64,000 bases of DNA from contig CAWKNX010000005.1 of NCBI GenBank assembly GCA_963851085.1, forward strand, positions 310,001-374,000, written 5' to 3'. Origin of the DNA: DATFVJ01 sp963851085 (GTDB lineage: Bacteria > Actinomycetota > Actinomycetes > Streptosporangiales > Streptosporangiaceae). The position numbers were made by a program, and so were the translations under genes. Below are positions 18,201-26,971 of this stretch, one piece after another. The number at the start of each line of letters is the position of its first letter. The stretch's first letter is position 1. The notes beneath the pieces are model-generated. The model did no database searches. It saw only the letters and a list, made by a program, of their open reading frames with translations, and was not told where the DNA came from.

Positions 18201-20972
18201 TTGACTGAGCCGCCCGCGGCGGCCAGGTCGGGGACCGCGGCGGCGGAGCGGGATGTGCTGCTGGCCACCAAGCTGCACGTACCCGGGCCGCGGCCTGGTT
18301 TCGTGCCCCGGCCGCGCCTGGCGCAGCGGCTCGATGAGGGGCTGGGGCAGGGCCTTATCCTGGTATGTGCCCCAGCCGGGTCCGGCAAGACAGTTCTGCT
18401 GGCCGACTGGGCCCGGCTCGGGCGGCCCCCGGCCGCGTGGCTGTCGCTGGATGCCGGTGACAACGACCCGGCCCGGTTCTGGCGCCATGCGCTGGCCGCG
18501 CTGGACCATGTGTGCCCGGGGATCAGCGAGCGGGTGAGCCCGCTGCTCGGCCCGCCTGCCCCGGTGTCGTTCGAGGGGCTGGTGACGGCGCTGATCAACG
18601 AGCTGGCAGCCGGGCCCGGTGCCGGCGAGAGGCCACTGGTGCTGGATGACTATCACCTGATCGGTTCCCAGCCGGTGCACGCGTCGCTGGGGTTCCTGCT
18701 GGAGCACCGGCCGCCGGGGCTGGGCGTGGTGCTGGCCAGCCGGGCTGACCCGCCGTTGCCGCTGGCGCGGCTGCGGGCCCGCGGGCAGCTCGCGGAGCTG
18801 CGGGCCGCCGAGCTGCGGTTCACCATCGGCGAGGCAGCCGCCATGCTCCGGGAAGCCGCCGGTGCCGACCTGCCCGATCCGGTGGTGGCGGCGCTGGCAG
18901 ACCGCACCGAGGGATGGGCGGCTGGGCTGCAGCTAGCGGCCCTGTCGCTGCGCGGGCAGGCAGATGTCGTCGGCTTCGTGTCAGCGTTCACCGGCAGCAA
19001 CCGCTTTGTGCTGGACTTCCTGGCTGAGGAGGTGCTCGAGCGCCAGAGCGAGCAGGTCCGCGCCTTCCTGCTGGAGACCTCGGTACTGGAGCGGCTGTCG
19101 GGGGAGTTGTGTGATGCGGTGACCGGCCGGACCGGCAGCCAGGCGCTGCTGGAGCAGGTGGAGCGGGCAGGGCTGTTCCTGGTGCCGCTGGATGAGGTGC
19201 GCGGCTGGTGGCGCTACCACCACCTGTTCGCCGACCTGCTGCGCGCCCGCCTGCAGCAGCAGCCCGGCCGGGCGGCGCAGCTGCACCGTAACGCGGCGAC
19301 CTGGTATGAGGAGCATGGGCTGGCCGATGACGCGATAGGCCACGCGGTGGCCGCCGGGGAGATGACCTGGGCCGCCCGGCTGATCGAGCAGCACTTCGAC
19401 GCGGTCTACTATTGGCGCGGCGAGGGGGCGACGATCCAGCGGTGGCTGTCCGCGCTCCCCGCTGACCTGGTCCGGTCCCGCCCCCGGCTGTTGCTGGTTC
19501 AGGCGCTGGTAGCAGCCACCAGCGGCAACCTGGGGGTGGTGGAGCCGCTGCTCGACGCGGCTGAGCGCGCGTTTGCAGGCACGGTCGGTGAGCCATTCGG
19601 GCCTACTGCTGGCCGGGCCGGCAGCATGCTGGTGAACGTTCCCGCGCTGATCGCCCTTCATCGTAGCTATCTCGCCCAGCTCCGCGGCGACGCCGAGGGC
19701 ACAGCCGCGTTCGCGTCGACGGTGCTGGCCGAGCTCGGCGAGGGCGAGCGGCTGCTGGGCTCCCTCGCCCAGTGGAACCTGGCCGTGGCCGAGTGGCTCC
19801 GCGGCTGGCTCGCGGAGGCCGGGCGCGCCCTCATGTCCGGCATTACCGGGTGGCGGGCGGCTGGCCAGCCCACGTTGACGGCGTACGGCGGCTATCAGCT
19901 CGGCCAGGTTCAGCGCGCCCAAGGCCACCTGGACGCGACTGTCCAGACCTGTCTGCGGGCTCTGGATTTCACCGCGCCGCCTGACCAGCCGACGCCGTCG
20001 GCTGCGGGCCCGGCGTATGTGGGCCTGGCCGAAGTGGCTTACCAGCGAGACGAGCTCGACACGGCGCTGCGGCATGTGACGGAGGGCATCGCGCTGTGCC
20101 GCCAGTTCGTCTACACCGCGCCGCTGGCAGGCGGCCTCGCGACGCTGGCGTGGATCCGGCAGGCCACCGGTGACCCGGCCGGGGCCCTGGAGGCGATCGG
20201 CGAAGCCCGGCAGGCCTCGCCGGGCCCGGCCGGCCCGCTCAACCCCGTCCCGGCGCAGTGGGCGCACCTGCTGCTGGCCCAGGGCGACCTGGCCGCCGCC
20301 GAGCGCTGGACGCAAGAGTACAGCCTCGCCGCGGACGACGAGCTGGACTACTCCCGGGAGCCCGGGTATCTGGTGCTGGCCCGGGTGCTGCTCGCCCAGG
20401 GCCGGCCCGGCCAGGCGCTGGCGCTGCTGGACCGGCTGCACGCGGCGGCGGTCACCCAGGACCGGGCTGGCAGCGTCATCGAGGCCGGCGCGCTGCGGGC
20501 GCTGGCGCTGGCGGCCACCGGCCAGGAAGCGGCCGCGGTGGCCGCCCTGGCCGGGGCGCTGACGCTGGCCTGCCCGCAGGGCTATATCCGGGTCTTCGCC
20601 GACGAGGGCCCGCCGATGGCCGCTCTGCTGACCCGGCTGATCGCGGCCCAGCGGGCCACCCAGGCCGCTGCCGGGGTCCCGCTCGGCTGCCTGGCGCGGC
20701 TCCAGCGCGCATTTGACCCCGGGGACGCTGCGCCGGATCCCGGGCGAGACACCGCCGCAGCGGCGCCAGGCATCGTCGAGCCGCTGACCAGCCGCGAGCT
20801 AGAGGTGCTGGGGCTGCTGGCCGCGGGCAGATCGAACCAGGCCATCGCCGGGCAGCTCGTGGTCACCCTCGACACCGTCAAGAAGCACGTCAGCCACGTG
20901 CTGGACAAGCTCGGCGCGGCCAACCGCACCGAGGCCGTCGCCCGGGCGCGGGAACTGGACCTGATCCCCTAG
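18201..20972 (+). CDS. LAL/MalT-like LuxR regulator, paralogue 2
   Basis: 923 residues from TTG 18201 (LTEPPAAARSGTAAAERDVLLATKLH). Walker A APAGSGKTVLLADWA, Walker B PLVLDDYHLI, MalT-like helical middle, and a C-terminal LuxR HTH (LTSRELEVLGLLAAGRS ... LDTVKKHVSHVLDKL). It is closely similar to 10550-13273 along its whole length. A nine-codon frame from GTG 18182 (GGAGG upstream) ends in TGA 18206-18208 over the TTG start, so translation of the regulator may depend on re-initiation; a related VQV-type mini-frame precedes paralogue 1. Followed by promoter module e and the intact MFS exporter, its likeliest target. Confidence 0.88.
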   Translation: MTEPPAAARSGTAAAERDVLLATKLHVPGPRPGFVPRPRLAQRLDEGLGQGLILVCAPAGSGKTVLLADWARLGRPPAAWLSLDAGDNDPARFWRHALAALDHVCPGISERVSPLLGPPAPVSFEGLVTALINELAAGPGAGERPLVLDDYHLIGSQPVHASLGFLLEHRPPGLGVVLASRADPPLPLARLRARGQLAELRAAELRFTIGEAAAMLREAAGADLPDPVVAALADRTEGWAAGLQLAALSLRGQADVVGFVSAFTGSNRFVLDFLAEEVLERQSEQVRAFLLETSVLERLSGELCDAVTGRTGSQALLEQVERAGLFLVPLDEVRGWWRYHHLFADLLRARLQQQPGRAAQLHRNAATWYEEHGLADDAIGHAVAAGEMTWAARLIEQHFDAVYYWRGEGATIQRWLSALPADLVRSRPRLLLVQALVAATSGNLGVVEPLLDAAERAFAGTVGEPFGPTAGRAGSMLVNVPALIALHRSYLAQLRGDAEGTAAFASTVLAELGEGERLLGSLAQWNLAVAEWLRGWLAEAGRALMSGITGWRAAGQPTLTAYGGYQLGQVQRAQGHLDATVQTCLRALDFTAPPDQPTPSAAGPAYVGLAEVAYQRDELDTALRHVTEGIALCRQFVYTAPLAGGLATLAWIRQATGDPAGALEAIGEARQASPGPAGPLNPVPAQWAHLLLAQGDLAAAERWTQEYSLAADDELDYSREPGYLVLARVLLAQGRPGQALALLDRLHAAAVTQDRAGSVIEAGALRALALAATGQEAAAVAALAGALTLACPQGYIRVFADEGPPMAALLTRLIAAQRATQAAAGVPLGCLARLQRAFDPGDAAPDPGRDTAAAAPGIVEPLTSRELEVLGLLAAGRSNQAIAGQLVVTLDTVKKHVSHVLDKLGAANRTEAVARARELDLIP

Positions 20973-20996
20973 CGGCGCGCCGTAGTCAATCCCCGC

Positions 20997-21085
20997 GGCA
21001 CTTTCGTGCCACCGGCCTGCGCGGAAGATTCCACCGGGCCTGTCCACTATCGGGTGACGCCCGCCGCGTCACAGCCTCCTACCGT
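20997..21085 (+). promoter_or_regulatory. Promoter module e (copy 5 of 6)
   Basis: Dyad 1 GGCACTTTCGTGCC (20997-21010), dyad 2 GGAAGATTCC (21023-21032), dyad 3 CACTATCGGGTG (21045-21056, one mismatch), -10-like TACCGT (21080-21085). Drives the MFS gene at 21197. Confidence 0.7.
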
Positions 21086-21196
21086 CCTGGCATGACCTAT
21101 GACCCGCACATCGCGGGGCTGCCAGGAAGGGGCTGAGTTCGGTGGCTAATGCTGAGGCTGCCCCCGGACCTACGCCAAGTAGCTGAGGAGAATGTG

Positions 21197-22801
21197 ATGT
21201 CCGCTACGCAATCGGATGCTACGCGCCTTGCCCGGGCGGGCGGCGCGTCCGCTGACGGCCACCGCAAGCTCGGCCTGGCGCTGGTCGTCATCGCCACCGC
21301 GCAGCTCATGGTGGTGCTGGACGCATCGATCGTGAACGTGGCACTACCGCACATCCAGCACGCGCTCGGCTTCTCGGGCACCGGGCTGGAATGGGTGGTC
21401 AACGCCTACACGCTGACCTTCGGCGGGCTGCTGCTGCTCGGCGGCCGGGCCGGCGACATCCTCGGGCGGCGCCGGGTCTTCATCGCCGGCATCATGGTGT
21501 TTTCGCTGGCCTCGCTGCTCGGCGGCTTCGCCACCTCCGAGGCCTGGCTGCTGGCCGCCCGGGCGGTGCAAGGGGCCGGCGCCGCGATCGTCGCTCCCAC
21601 CGCCCTGTCGCTGGTCACCACCACGTTCCCGGAAGGGCCGCCGCGCAACCGGGCGATGGGCGTCTACGCCGCGATGAGCATCAGCGGCCTGGCCATCGGC
21701 CTGATCTCCGGCGGCCTGCTCACCACCTACCTGTCCTGGCGCTGGGTGCTGTTCGTCAACGTGCCGATCGGCATCCTGGTCGCGCTCGTGGCGCCGCGGG
21801 CGCTCACCGAGTCGCAGCGCCGCCCGGGCCGGTTCGACCTGCCCGGCGCGATCACCAGCACGCTGGGCGTCGCGGCCCTCGTCTACGGCCTTACCAGCGC
21901 GGCCACCAGCCCGAACGGTGTCTCGCACTGGGGTGACACCAAGGTCATCGTGTCGCTGGCCGCGTCCGTCGTGCTGCTCGCCAGCTTCCTGGTCATCGAG
22001 GCGCGCAGCGAGCACGCGCTGATGCCACTGCGCATCGTCCGCAACCGGGACCGGTCCGCGGCCAACCTGATCATGCTGTGCATCGGGACCGCGATGTTCG
22101 GGCTGTTCTTCTTCCTGACCATCTTCGTGCAGACGGTCTGGGGCTACAGCGCGCTCAAGACCGGCGTCGCCTACCTGCCGATGGTGGCCGTCATCATGGC
22201 CATGGCCGGGGTCAGCGCCCAGCTGGTGGGCCGGATCGGCGCCCGGCCGCTGCTCATCGCGGGGTCGGCGATCGCCGCGGGCGGCATGATCTGGCTGTCC
22301 CGGATCAGCGAGCACAGCACCTACACCGGCGGGCTGCTCGGCCCGCTCCTGGTCACCGCGGCCGGGCTCGGCATGCTGTTCATGCCGCTGACCCTGGTCG
22401 CGCTGTCCCGAGTCAGTGACCGGGACGCGGGCCTGGCCTCCAGCCTGCCCAACGTGGGCCAGCAGGTCGGTGGCTCGATCGGGCTGGCCCTGCTGGGCAC
22501 GGTGGCCTGGACCGTGGTGGCCAGCACCGCCCGCAGCTCGGCCGCGTCCGTCGCGGCCGCGGCGAAGGCGGGTCACCCGCCGGCCGGGACGGCCGCGCAG
22601 ATCAATGCGGCGATCTACGACCACGCATTGTCGGTCGGGTTCTCCCGCGGCTTTGAGGTCTCGGCCGGGATCATGCTGCTGGCCCTCATCGTGACGATCG
22701 TGACGATCCGGGTGACCCGCGACGACCTGGCCGGCGCCGCCGCGGCCGCCCCCGGGCAGCCGGCCAGCGCTGAGCCCGCGATGGAGCCAGCCAATTCGTA
22801 G
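21197..22801 (+). CDS. DHA2-family (EmrB/QacA) MFS drug exporter
   Basis: 534 residues from ATG 21197 (GAGGAGAATGTG upstream), the usual size for 14-helix DHA2 proteins. Motif A-like GGRAGDILGRRRVF and the antiporter motif-C region (GLAIGLISGGLLTTYLSW) are present. Helix 1 contains VVLDASIVNVALPHIQ, characteristic of the family. It exports drugs or secondary metabolites by proton antiport. Expression should come from module e under the control of the adjacent LAL regulator. Confidence 0.9.
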   Translation: MSATQSDATRLARAGGASADGHRKLGLALVVIATAQLMVVLDASIVNVALPHIQHALGFSGTGLEWVVNAYTLTFGGLLLLGGRAGDILGRRRVFIAGIMVFSLASLLGGFATSEAWLLAARAVQGAGAAIVAPTALSLVTTTFPEGPPRNRAMGVYAAMSISGLAIGLISGGLLTTYLSWRWVLFVNVPIGILVALVAPRALTESQRRPGRFDLPGAITSTLGVAALVYGLTSAATSPNGVSHWGDTKVIVSLAASVVLLASFLVIEARSEHALMPLRIVRNRDRSAANLIMLCIGTAMFGLFFFLTIFVQTVWGYSALKTGVAYLPMVAVIMAMAGVSAQLVGRIGARPLLIAGSAIAAGGMIWLSRISEHSTYTGGLLGPLLVTAAGLGMLFMPLTLVALSRVSDRDAGLASSLPNVGQQVGGSIGLALLGTVAWTVVASTARSSAASVAAAAKAGHPPAGTAAQINAAIYDHALSVGFSRGFEVSAGIMLLALIVTIVTIRVTRDDLAGAAAAAPGQPASAEPAMEPANS

Positions 22802-22890
22802 CGGCCGTTCGCGCCGGAGCCCCGTCTGGTGACTCGGCAAGCAGCGCATCCACCCCCGGCCAGGACATCCGGCAACAGAAGGAGAATGAG

Positions 22891-23370
22891 ATGAACACCG
22901 CCAAGTCCACCGAGAAGACCACCACCACCAACACCGCCGGGATGACCACCGGCCTGGTCACCTCCGCGGACGGGACCCCGATCGGCTACCTGCGGGCCGG
23001 CCAGGGCCCGGCGGTGGTGGTGCTGCACGGCAGCAACGAGTCGGCCCGCAGCCACACCCACCTCGCGCTGGCGCTGGCCAGTAAGTTCACCGTCTACCTG
23101 CCCGACCGGCGCGGCCGCGGCCTGTCCGGCTCGCACAAGGCCGATCACGGCATGCGCACCGAGGTGGAGGACCTGCGGGCCGTGGTGGCCGAGTCCGGCG
23201 CGCAGAAGGTGTTCGGGGTCAGCGTCAGCGCGCTGATCGCAGGCCGCCCGCACCACCCCGGCCATCCGCCAGGTCGCCGCCTACGAGCCGGCCCTGCTGA
23301 TGGACACCTCAGGCAGCTACACCGGGTGGGTGCGCCGCTTCGACCAGGAGATGGCCCGCGGCCAGGTGGC
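22891..23370 (+). pseudogene. Truncated alpha/beta hydrolase
   Basis: ATG 22891 with AAGGAGAATGAG. Reads TSADGTPIGYLRAGQGP, VVVLHGSNES, DRRGRGLSG and VFGVSVSALIA; the nucleophile elbow reads GVSVSA, so a nucleophile Ser and a Gly are recognisable. A frame slip near 23242 moves the sequence to a second frame (RTTPAIRQVAAYEPALLMD, SYTGWVRRFDQEMARG). The gene stops abruptly near 23370 where the flank of module f begins. The C-terminal Asp/His half is missing. It was probably co-transcribed with the MFS exporter. Confidence 0.75.
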
Positions 23371-23425
23371 GCCACCATCCGGGGGCGGGCCGCCGCTGCC
23401 CAGCCCGGGGTCGACCCCGGCCAGC

Positions 23426-23513
23426 GGCACCTTCGTGCCCAATGCCGCCACCGAAGATTCCACCCGCAGGGCACCTTCAGGTGACGCCCGGCCCGGGGGG
23501 CGCCTCGTAGCGT
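23426..23513 (+). promoter_or_regulatory. Promoter module f (copy 6 of 6)
   Basis: Dyad 1 GGCACCTTCGTGCC (23426-23439), dyad 2 GAAGATTCC (23453-23461), dyad 3 CACCTTCAGGTG (23472-23483), -10-like TAGCGT (23508-23513). Drives the small-protein operon 23550-24604. Nearly identical to inverted module d. Confidence 0.7.
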
Positions 23514-23549
23514 GCAGCACAGAAACGCACACCCACGAGAGGACAAGGA

Positions 23550-23609
23550 ATGACTGCTCACATGCCCGGCCGGGCGCTGACAGGCCCGCAAGCGGGCGGG
23601 CAGGCATGA
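23550..23609 (+). CDS. Leader ORF of 19 residues before the second YEIRVEG gene
   Basis: ATG 23550 (AGAGGACAAGGA upstream) opens MTAHMPGRALTGPQAGGQA and ends in TGA 23607-23609, overlapping the next ATG as ATGA. Same layout as 13573-13647 without peptide similarity. Confidence 0.5.
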   Translation: MTAHMPGRALTGPQAGGQA

Positions 23610-23863
23610 GCGGCTCACGGCCGCCGGCCCATTACGAGATCCGCGTCGAGGGGGTCCTCGGCGAGCGCTGGGCCGGCTGGTTCGAGGGCCTCCAGGTCAG
23701 CGGCGAGGCCGGCGAAACGATCATCTCCGGGCCGGTGACCGACCAGCCGGCGCTGCACGGGGTCCTGGTCAAGGTCCGCGACCTGGGCATGGGCCTGATC
23801 TCGGTCCGCCGGCTGGACCCAGGCGAAGCCGGAACCACAACCCCGGAAGGAGGCCACCGATGA
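23606..23863 (+). CDS. Conserved small actinobacterial protein (YEIRVEG family), copy 2
   Basis: 85 residues; MSGSRPPAHYEIRVEGVLGE, then WAGWFEGLQV and DQPALHGVLVKVRDLGMGL. It aligns with 13644-13865 throughout and has a short extra C-terminal tail (EAGTTTPEGGHR). Overlaps the leader ORF at its start and the next ORF at its end (both ATGA), so three reading frames are linked by re-initiation. Function unknown. Confidence 0.75.
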   Translation: MSGSRPPAHYEIRVEGVLGERWAGWFEGLQVSGEAGETIISGPVTDQPALHGVLVKVRDLGMGLISVRRLDPGEAGTTTPEGGHR

Positions 23864-24018
23864 GGCAAACCCGCGTCGCCAAGCGCCGCCCCGGACCCGC
23901 CGGCTGGCCGCGAACGCCGCTGCCACCCGACCCGCGCGACCCTGACATCGTCCGCGCCCATCAGATCACCCGCCGCGCCGGCCATCCCCGCGCCCGGACC
24001 AGGCCAGGCCGCCGGTAG
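23860..24018 (+). CDS. 52-residue Arg/Pro-rich ORF
   Basis: ATG 23860 overlaps the previous stop (ATGA) and has GGAAGGAGG upstream. The product (MRQTRVAKRRPGPAGWPR...) is basic and Pro-rich with no recognised domain. Overlap and ribosome site favour real translation; compositional bias makes it uncertain. Confidence 0.5.
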   Translation: MRQTRVAKRRPGPAGWPRTPLPPDPRDPDIVRAHQITRRAGHPRARTRPGRR

Positions 24019-24072
24019 CGCGACCTGCCCAGCAGCCCGCGGCCGCCCGCCGAACACGCCCAGGAGGACACC

Positions 24073-24327
24073 ATGCATCCGCTGATCCGGCAACAACTCG
24101 CCGCCGACCACGTCAACGACATGATCGCAGCGGCCGCCGGCTCGCGGCTGGCACGTCAGGCCCGCCGCACGCGGCGATCCCGAACGTCCAGGCTAAGAAC
24201 GCAGCCCGGCCTGCCGCGCAGCCAGGCCGAGCTCCAGCCAGCAGCTTCGCCTGCGCCTGCTCGCCTGGGGCGCCGCCGGGCACTCACCGCCATCCGCCGC
24301 TTCCGCTGGAACCCCCGGCCCGAATAG
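24073..24327 (+). CDS. Small conserved actinobacterial protein (MHPLI family)
   Basis: 84 residues; CCCAGGAGGACACC precedes ATG 24073. The start, MHPLIRQQLAADHVNDMIAA, followed by an Arg-rich helix (LARQARRTRRSR) is a widespread short actinomycete protein type of unknown role. The C-terminal half is basic and low in complexity. Confidence 0.65.
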   Translation: MHPLIRQQLAADHVNDMIAAAAGSRLARQARRTRRSRTSRLRTQPGLPRSQAELQPAASPAPARLGRRRALTAIRRFRWNPRPE

Positions 24328-24400
24328 CCGCTGCCGACCGGCAGCGCCGGTTCCTGCCGTCTTCGCAGAACTATCCGCAACCCCGCACCGGAGGTGCGCC

Positions 24401-24604
24401 ATGTGCCCACACCAGCCCCCATGCCCGCCGGCTGACCGCCCGGACCGCCACGCCGCCCACACGGTGGCCTTTCACCCCGAGCAAGGGTGGAACCTGCTGT
24501 GCAACGGGGTGATCGTGTTCGACGACATGGGTGAGATCCTGCCCGGCGGCCGGGCGGTTCCCCCGCACCGCCCGGCCCACGTCCGGCTTCCCGCCGCGGC
24601 GTGA
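24401..24604 (+). CDS. DUF5999 family protein
   Basis: 67 residues; CCGGAGGTGCGCC precedes ATG 24401. MCPHQPPCPPADRPD, a run ending in VAFHPEQGWNLLCNG, and VIVFDDMGEILPGG match the DUF5999 pattern, including the N-terminal Cys/His/Cys that could bind metal. Last gene of the module-f operon. Function unknown. Confidence 0.75.
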   Translation: MCPHQPPCPPADRPDRHAAHTVAFHPEQGWNLLCNGVIVFDDMGEILPGGRAVPPHRPAHVRLPAAA

Positions 24605-24741
24605 GAAAACGTCAAAGGGTGCTTGCGATGCGCCAGATCCGGTCCGCAACGCCCCGGTCGGACTGAAGTCGCACGGCGCATCCAGGTCTCGGCCGATGTC
24701 GAGGTATCCCGCCACCAGCACCCGCACGGGGCGAGCGGTTT

Positions 24742-24960
24742 ATGCCACGGGCACGAGCTGCCTGGACCGTCATCGCGCTGGTCATGCTGGCGCTGTCACT
24801 AGCCGGTCCGCTCAGCGGCGCAGTCCCCACGGCCACGAAGGCGACGCGGACGGGCACGCACCTGGCCGCTGCCGCGGTCCTGCCCCGCATGTTGACCGGC
24901 AGGGTGGTTCCCGATGATCCACATTGCGTAGTCCATCCACGACATCGGCGCAGCCAAGCG
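24742..24960 (+). pseudogene. Possible relic of an exported protein
   Basis: A frame with a signal-peptide-like start (RARAAWTVIALVMLALSLAG) runs into unrelated-looking sequence after about 24910. No good ribosome site; not recognised. Confidence 0.25.
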
Positions 24961-24983
24961 CCGTCCCAGCAGAGGAGGAACCA

Positions 24984-25562
24984 ATGCACACAGACATCAC
25001 GAGCCTGCGCCGTGGTTTCACGGGACAGATTCTGCTGCCCGATGAGGATGGCTACCACCCGGGCACGCAGCGACGGCACGGCAAGCCGCTCGCGGTCACC
25101 GAATTCGGCTGCTGTAGCTATGCAGGCGCTGGTGAGCGCGGCGGCATGGGCTGGGCCATTATCGATATCAGCGCCGACCCGCGCCCGCGCCTAGACGGTG
25201 ACTACGTGCGCGACGAGGCCGAACAGGTCAGGTACCTGGACGAGCTGCACGTGATCTTCGCCGCCGAGGACGTGGACCTCGCGTTCTGGTTCACCTTCGC
25301 CGGCTACAGCCACCTGCATGGCGCCGACCCCCGCCGCGCCCTGGACATGGCCAGCTACGGCCTGGTGAAGACGCTCCCGGGCGGGCCCGGCACCGGCTAC
25401 CACGGCCTCGGCTGGGAACCCAAACTCGCATTCGCCGCGCTGGCTCAGGCCAACTGGCGGACACCCACCCCCGGCGACGCGGCGAAACGCCGGGCCAGCG
25501 TAGGTCATCTCGCTCAGCGCCGGTCGGCATCTCGGCGTGTACAGCGGCAATCAACATGCTGA
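24984..25562 (+). pseudogene. Chimera: start of an FAD-linked oxidase joined to the end of a glycosidase-like protein
   Basis: AGAGGAGGAACCA precedes ATG 24984. The first about 27 residues (LRRGFTGQILLPDEDGY) match the opening of berberine-bridge-like FAD oxidases. From about 25065 the frame becomes HGKPLAVTEFGCC, RYLDELHVIF, VDLAFWFTFAGYSH and HGLGWEPKLAFAAL, the C-terminal part of a glycosidase-like (TIM-barrel) family. Neither half has its catalytic complement. Two truncated genes were joined in frame by a deletion. Confidence 0.65.
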
Positions 25563-25624
25563 GCAGGACAACCAGGACACCGCAGCCGACGTCAGCGACG
25601 CTTGATGAAGCTCTCACCGAAGGG

Positions 25625-26971
25625 ATGACGAAGATGACGACGCGGGATGCAGCAGCGAGCACGCTGCCGCGCTCGATGGCGGAGCAGCACGCGGGCCGAT
25701 CGGGGCGGGCGCGAAGCTGGCTGGGGGCAGGCCTGGCAGCCTGCATGGCCGGGTGGGGCGCGAACCAGTTCACCCCGATGCTGCTGCTGTACCGGTCCCA
25801 GCTGGGCCTGAGCGCGGCGATCGTGGAGGCCATGTTCGGCCTGTACGCGATCGGCCTGATCCCGGGCCTGCTCGTGGGCGGGTCGGCCTCGGACCGCATC
25901 GGCAGGCGCCCGGTGGTAGCCTCCGCGCTGGTCTTGTCGATGATCGGCGGCGGCGTGCTCATCATCGGCGCGCACGGTGCCGGGTGGCTGTTCGCCGGGC
26001 GCCTGGTGGTAGGGCTGGCCAGCGGCAGCGCGTTCAGCGCGGGCGCCGCGTGGATCAAGGAACTGTCGGCACCGCCGTATGAGAACGCGCTGCCGGGGGC
26101 GGGCGCGCGGCGGGCCGGCAGCGCGATGACGCTGGGCTTCGCTCTTGGCCCGCTGGTGGCGGGCGTGCTGGCGCAGTGGGCACCGCTGCCGGCCACGCTT
26201 CCCTACCTGCCGCAGCTCGTGCTCACGGCCTGCGCGCTGGCACTGGCCGCACGAACCCCGGAGACCGTGCGCCGGAGCACGGCCAGCAGCCCCGCTGCCG
26301 GACGGTGGTGGCAGATGCGCGTCCGCGGCCTGGCCGAGCCGCGGTTCCTGCGGGTCGTGCTGCCGCTCGCGCCGTGGGTGTTCGCCTCGGTCGCCATCGC
26401 GATGGTGTATGTGCCGGGCCTGGTGGCCGGCCAGGCCCCGGGCATCGCCGTCGCCTTCGCGGCCGCGGTCGCATTGTGCGCGGCGCTGGGCGGCGTCGCG
26501 GTCCAGCCGCTGGCGCGGCGGCTTGCCAGCCACGATCACCCCGAGCGGCCGCGGCTGCTGATCGCCGGCCTGACGCTGGTGATCGCCGGGCTGCTGGCAG
26601 AGGCCGGCATCGCCGCGCTGGGACAGCTGGGACCGTGGCAGCCGGTGCTGGTGCTGCTGGCCGCGGCGGAACTGGGCTGCGGATACGGCATCTGCCTGGT
26701 CTTCGGCCTGACCGAGGTGGCGCGGCTCGCGCATGCGGACGACCTGGCCAGCATGACCGCCATGTTCCAGGTAGCCAGCTACACCGGCTTCGCCGTACCC
26801 TACCTGCTGTCGGTCTTGCGCGCATACGCCTCCCCGACCGCGCTGCTGCTCGGCGTCGCCGCGCTGGCCGCGCTCACGCTGGCAGCCACGGCCGGGCAGG
26901 CCCGCCGCGCTAGCGCGCGGTGCCCTCCCAAGCCGGCAACCCGATCGGCCGGTACAAGATCAAAGGATTAG
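25625..26971 (+). CDS. MFS transporter
   Basis: 448 residues from ATG 25625 (GAAGGG upstream; the frame is open back to 25556 and a second ATG lies at 25634). About 12 membrane helices; motif A-like GGSASDRIGRRPVVAS between helices 2 and 3. Lacks the 14-helix DHA2 features, so it belongs to a different MFS branch from 21197-22801. Substrate unknown. It ends 13 bases past the stop of the LAL relic on the other strand. Confidence 0.85.
   Translation: MTKMTTRDAAASTLPRSMAEQHAGRSGRARSWLGAGLAACMAGWGANQFTPMLLLYRSQLGLSAAIVEAMFGLYAIGLIPGLLVGGSASDRIGRRPVVASALVLSMIGGGVLIIGAHGAGWLFAGRLVVGLASGSAFSAGAAWIKELSAPPYENALPGAGARRAGSAMTLGFALGPLVAGVLAQWAPLPATLPYLPQLVLTACALALAARTPETVRRSTASSPAAGRWWQMRVRGLAEPRFLRVVLPLAPWVFASVAIAMVYVPGLVAGQAPGIAVAFAAAVALCAALGGVAVQPLARRLASHDHPERPRLLIAGLTLVIAGLLAEAGIAALGQLGPWQPVLVLLAAAELGCGYGICLVFGLTEVARLAHADDLASMTAMFQVASYTGFAVPYLLSVLRAYASPTALLLGVAALAALTLAATAGQARRASARCPPKPATRSAGTRSKD

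Noticed and set aside
21344..22849. 501-residue minus-strand frame opposite the MFS gene
   Set aside because: Composition of an antisense shadow, no recognised domain, complementary to clear membrane helices.
13478..23513. Promoter modules as a miniature transposable element
   Set aside because: Copies share dyads and spacing but not flanks or end repeats (except d and f), and lie at gene starts, so promoters are the better explanation.
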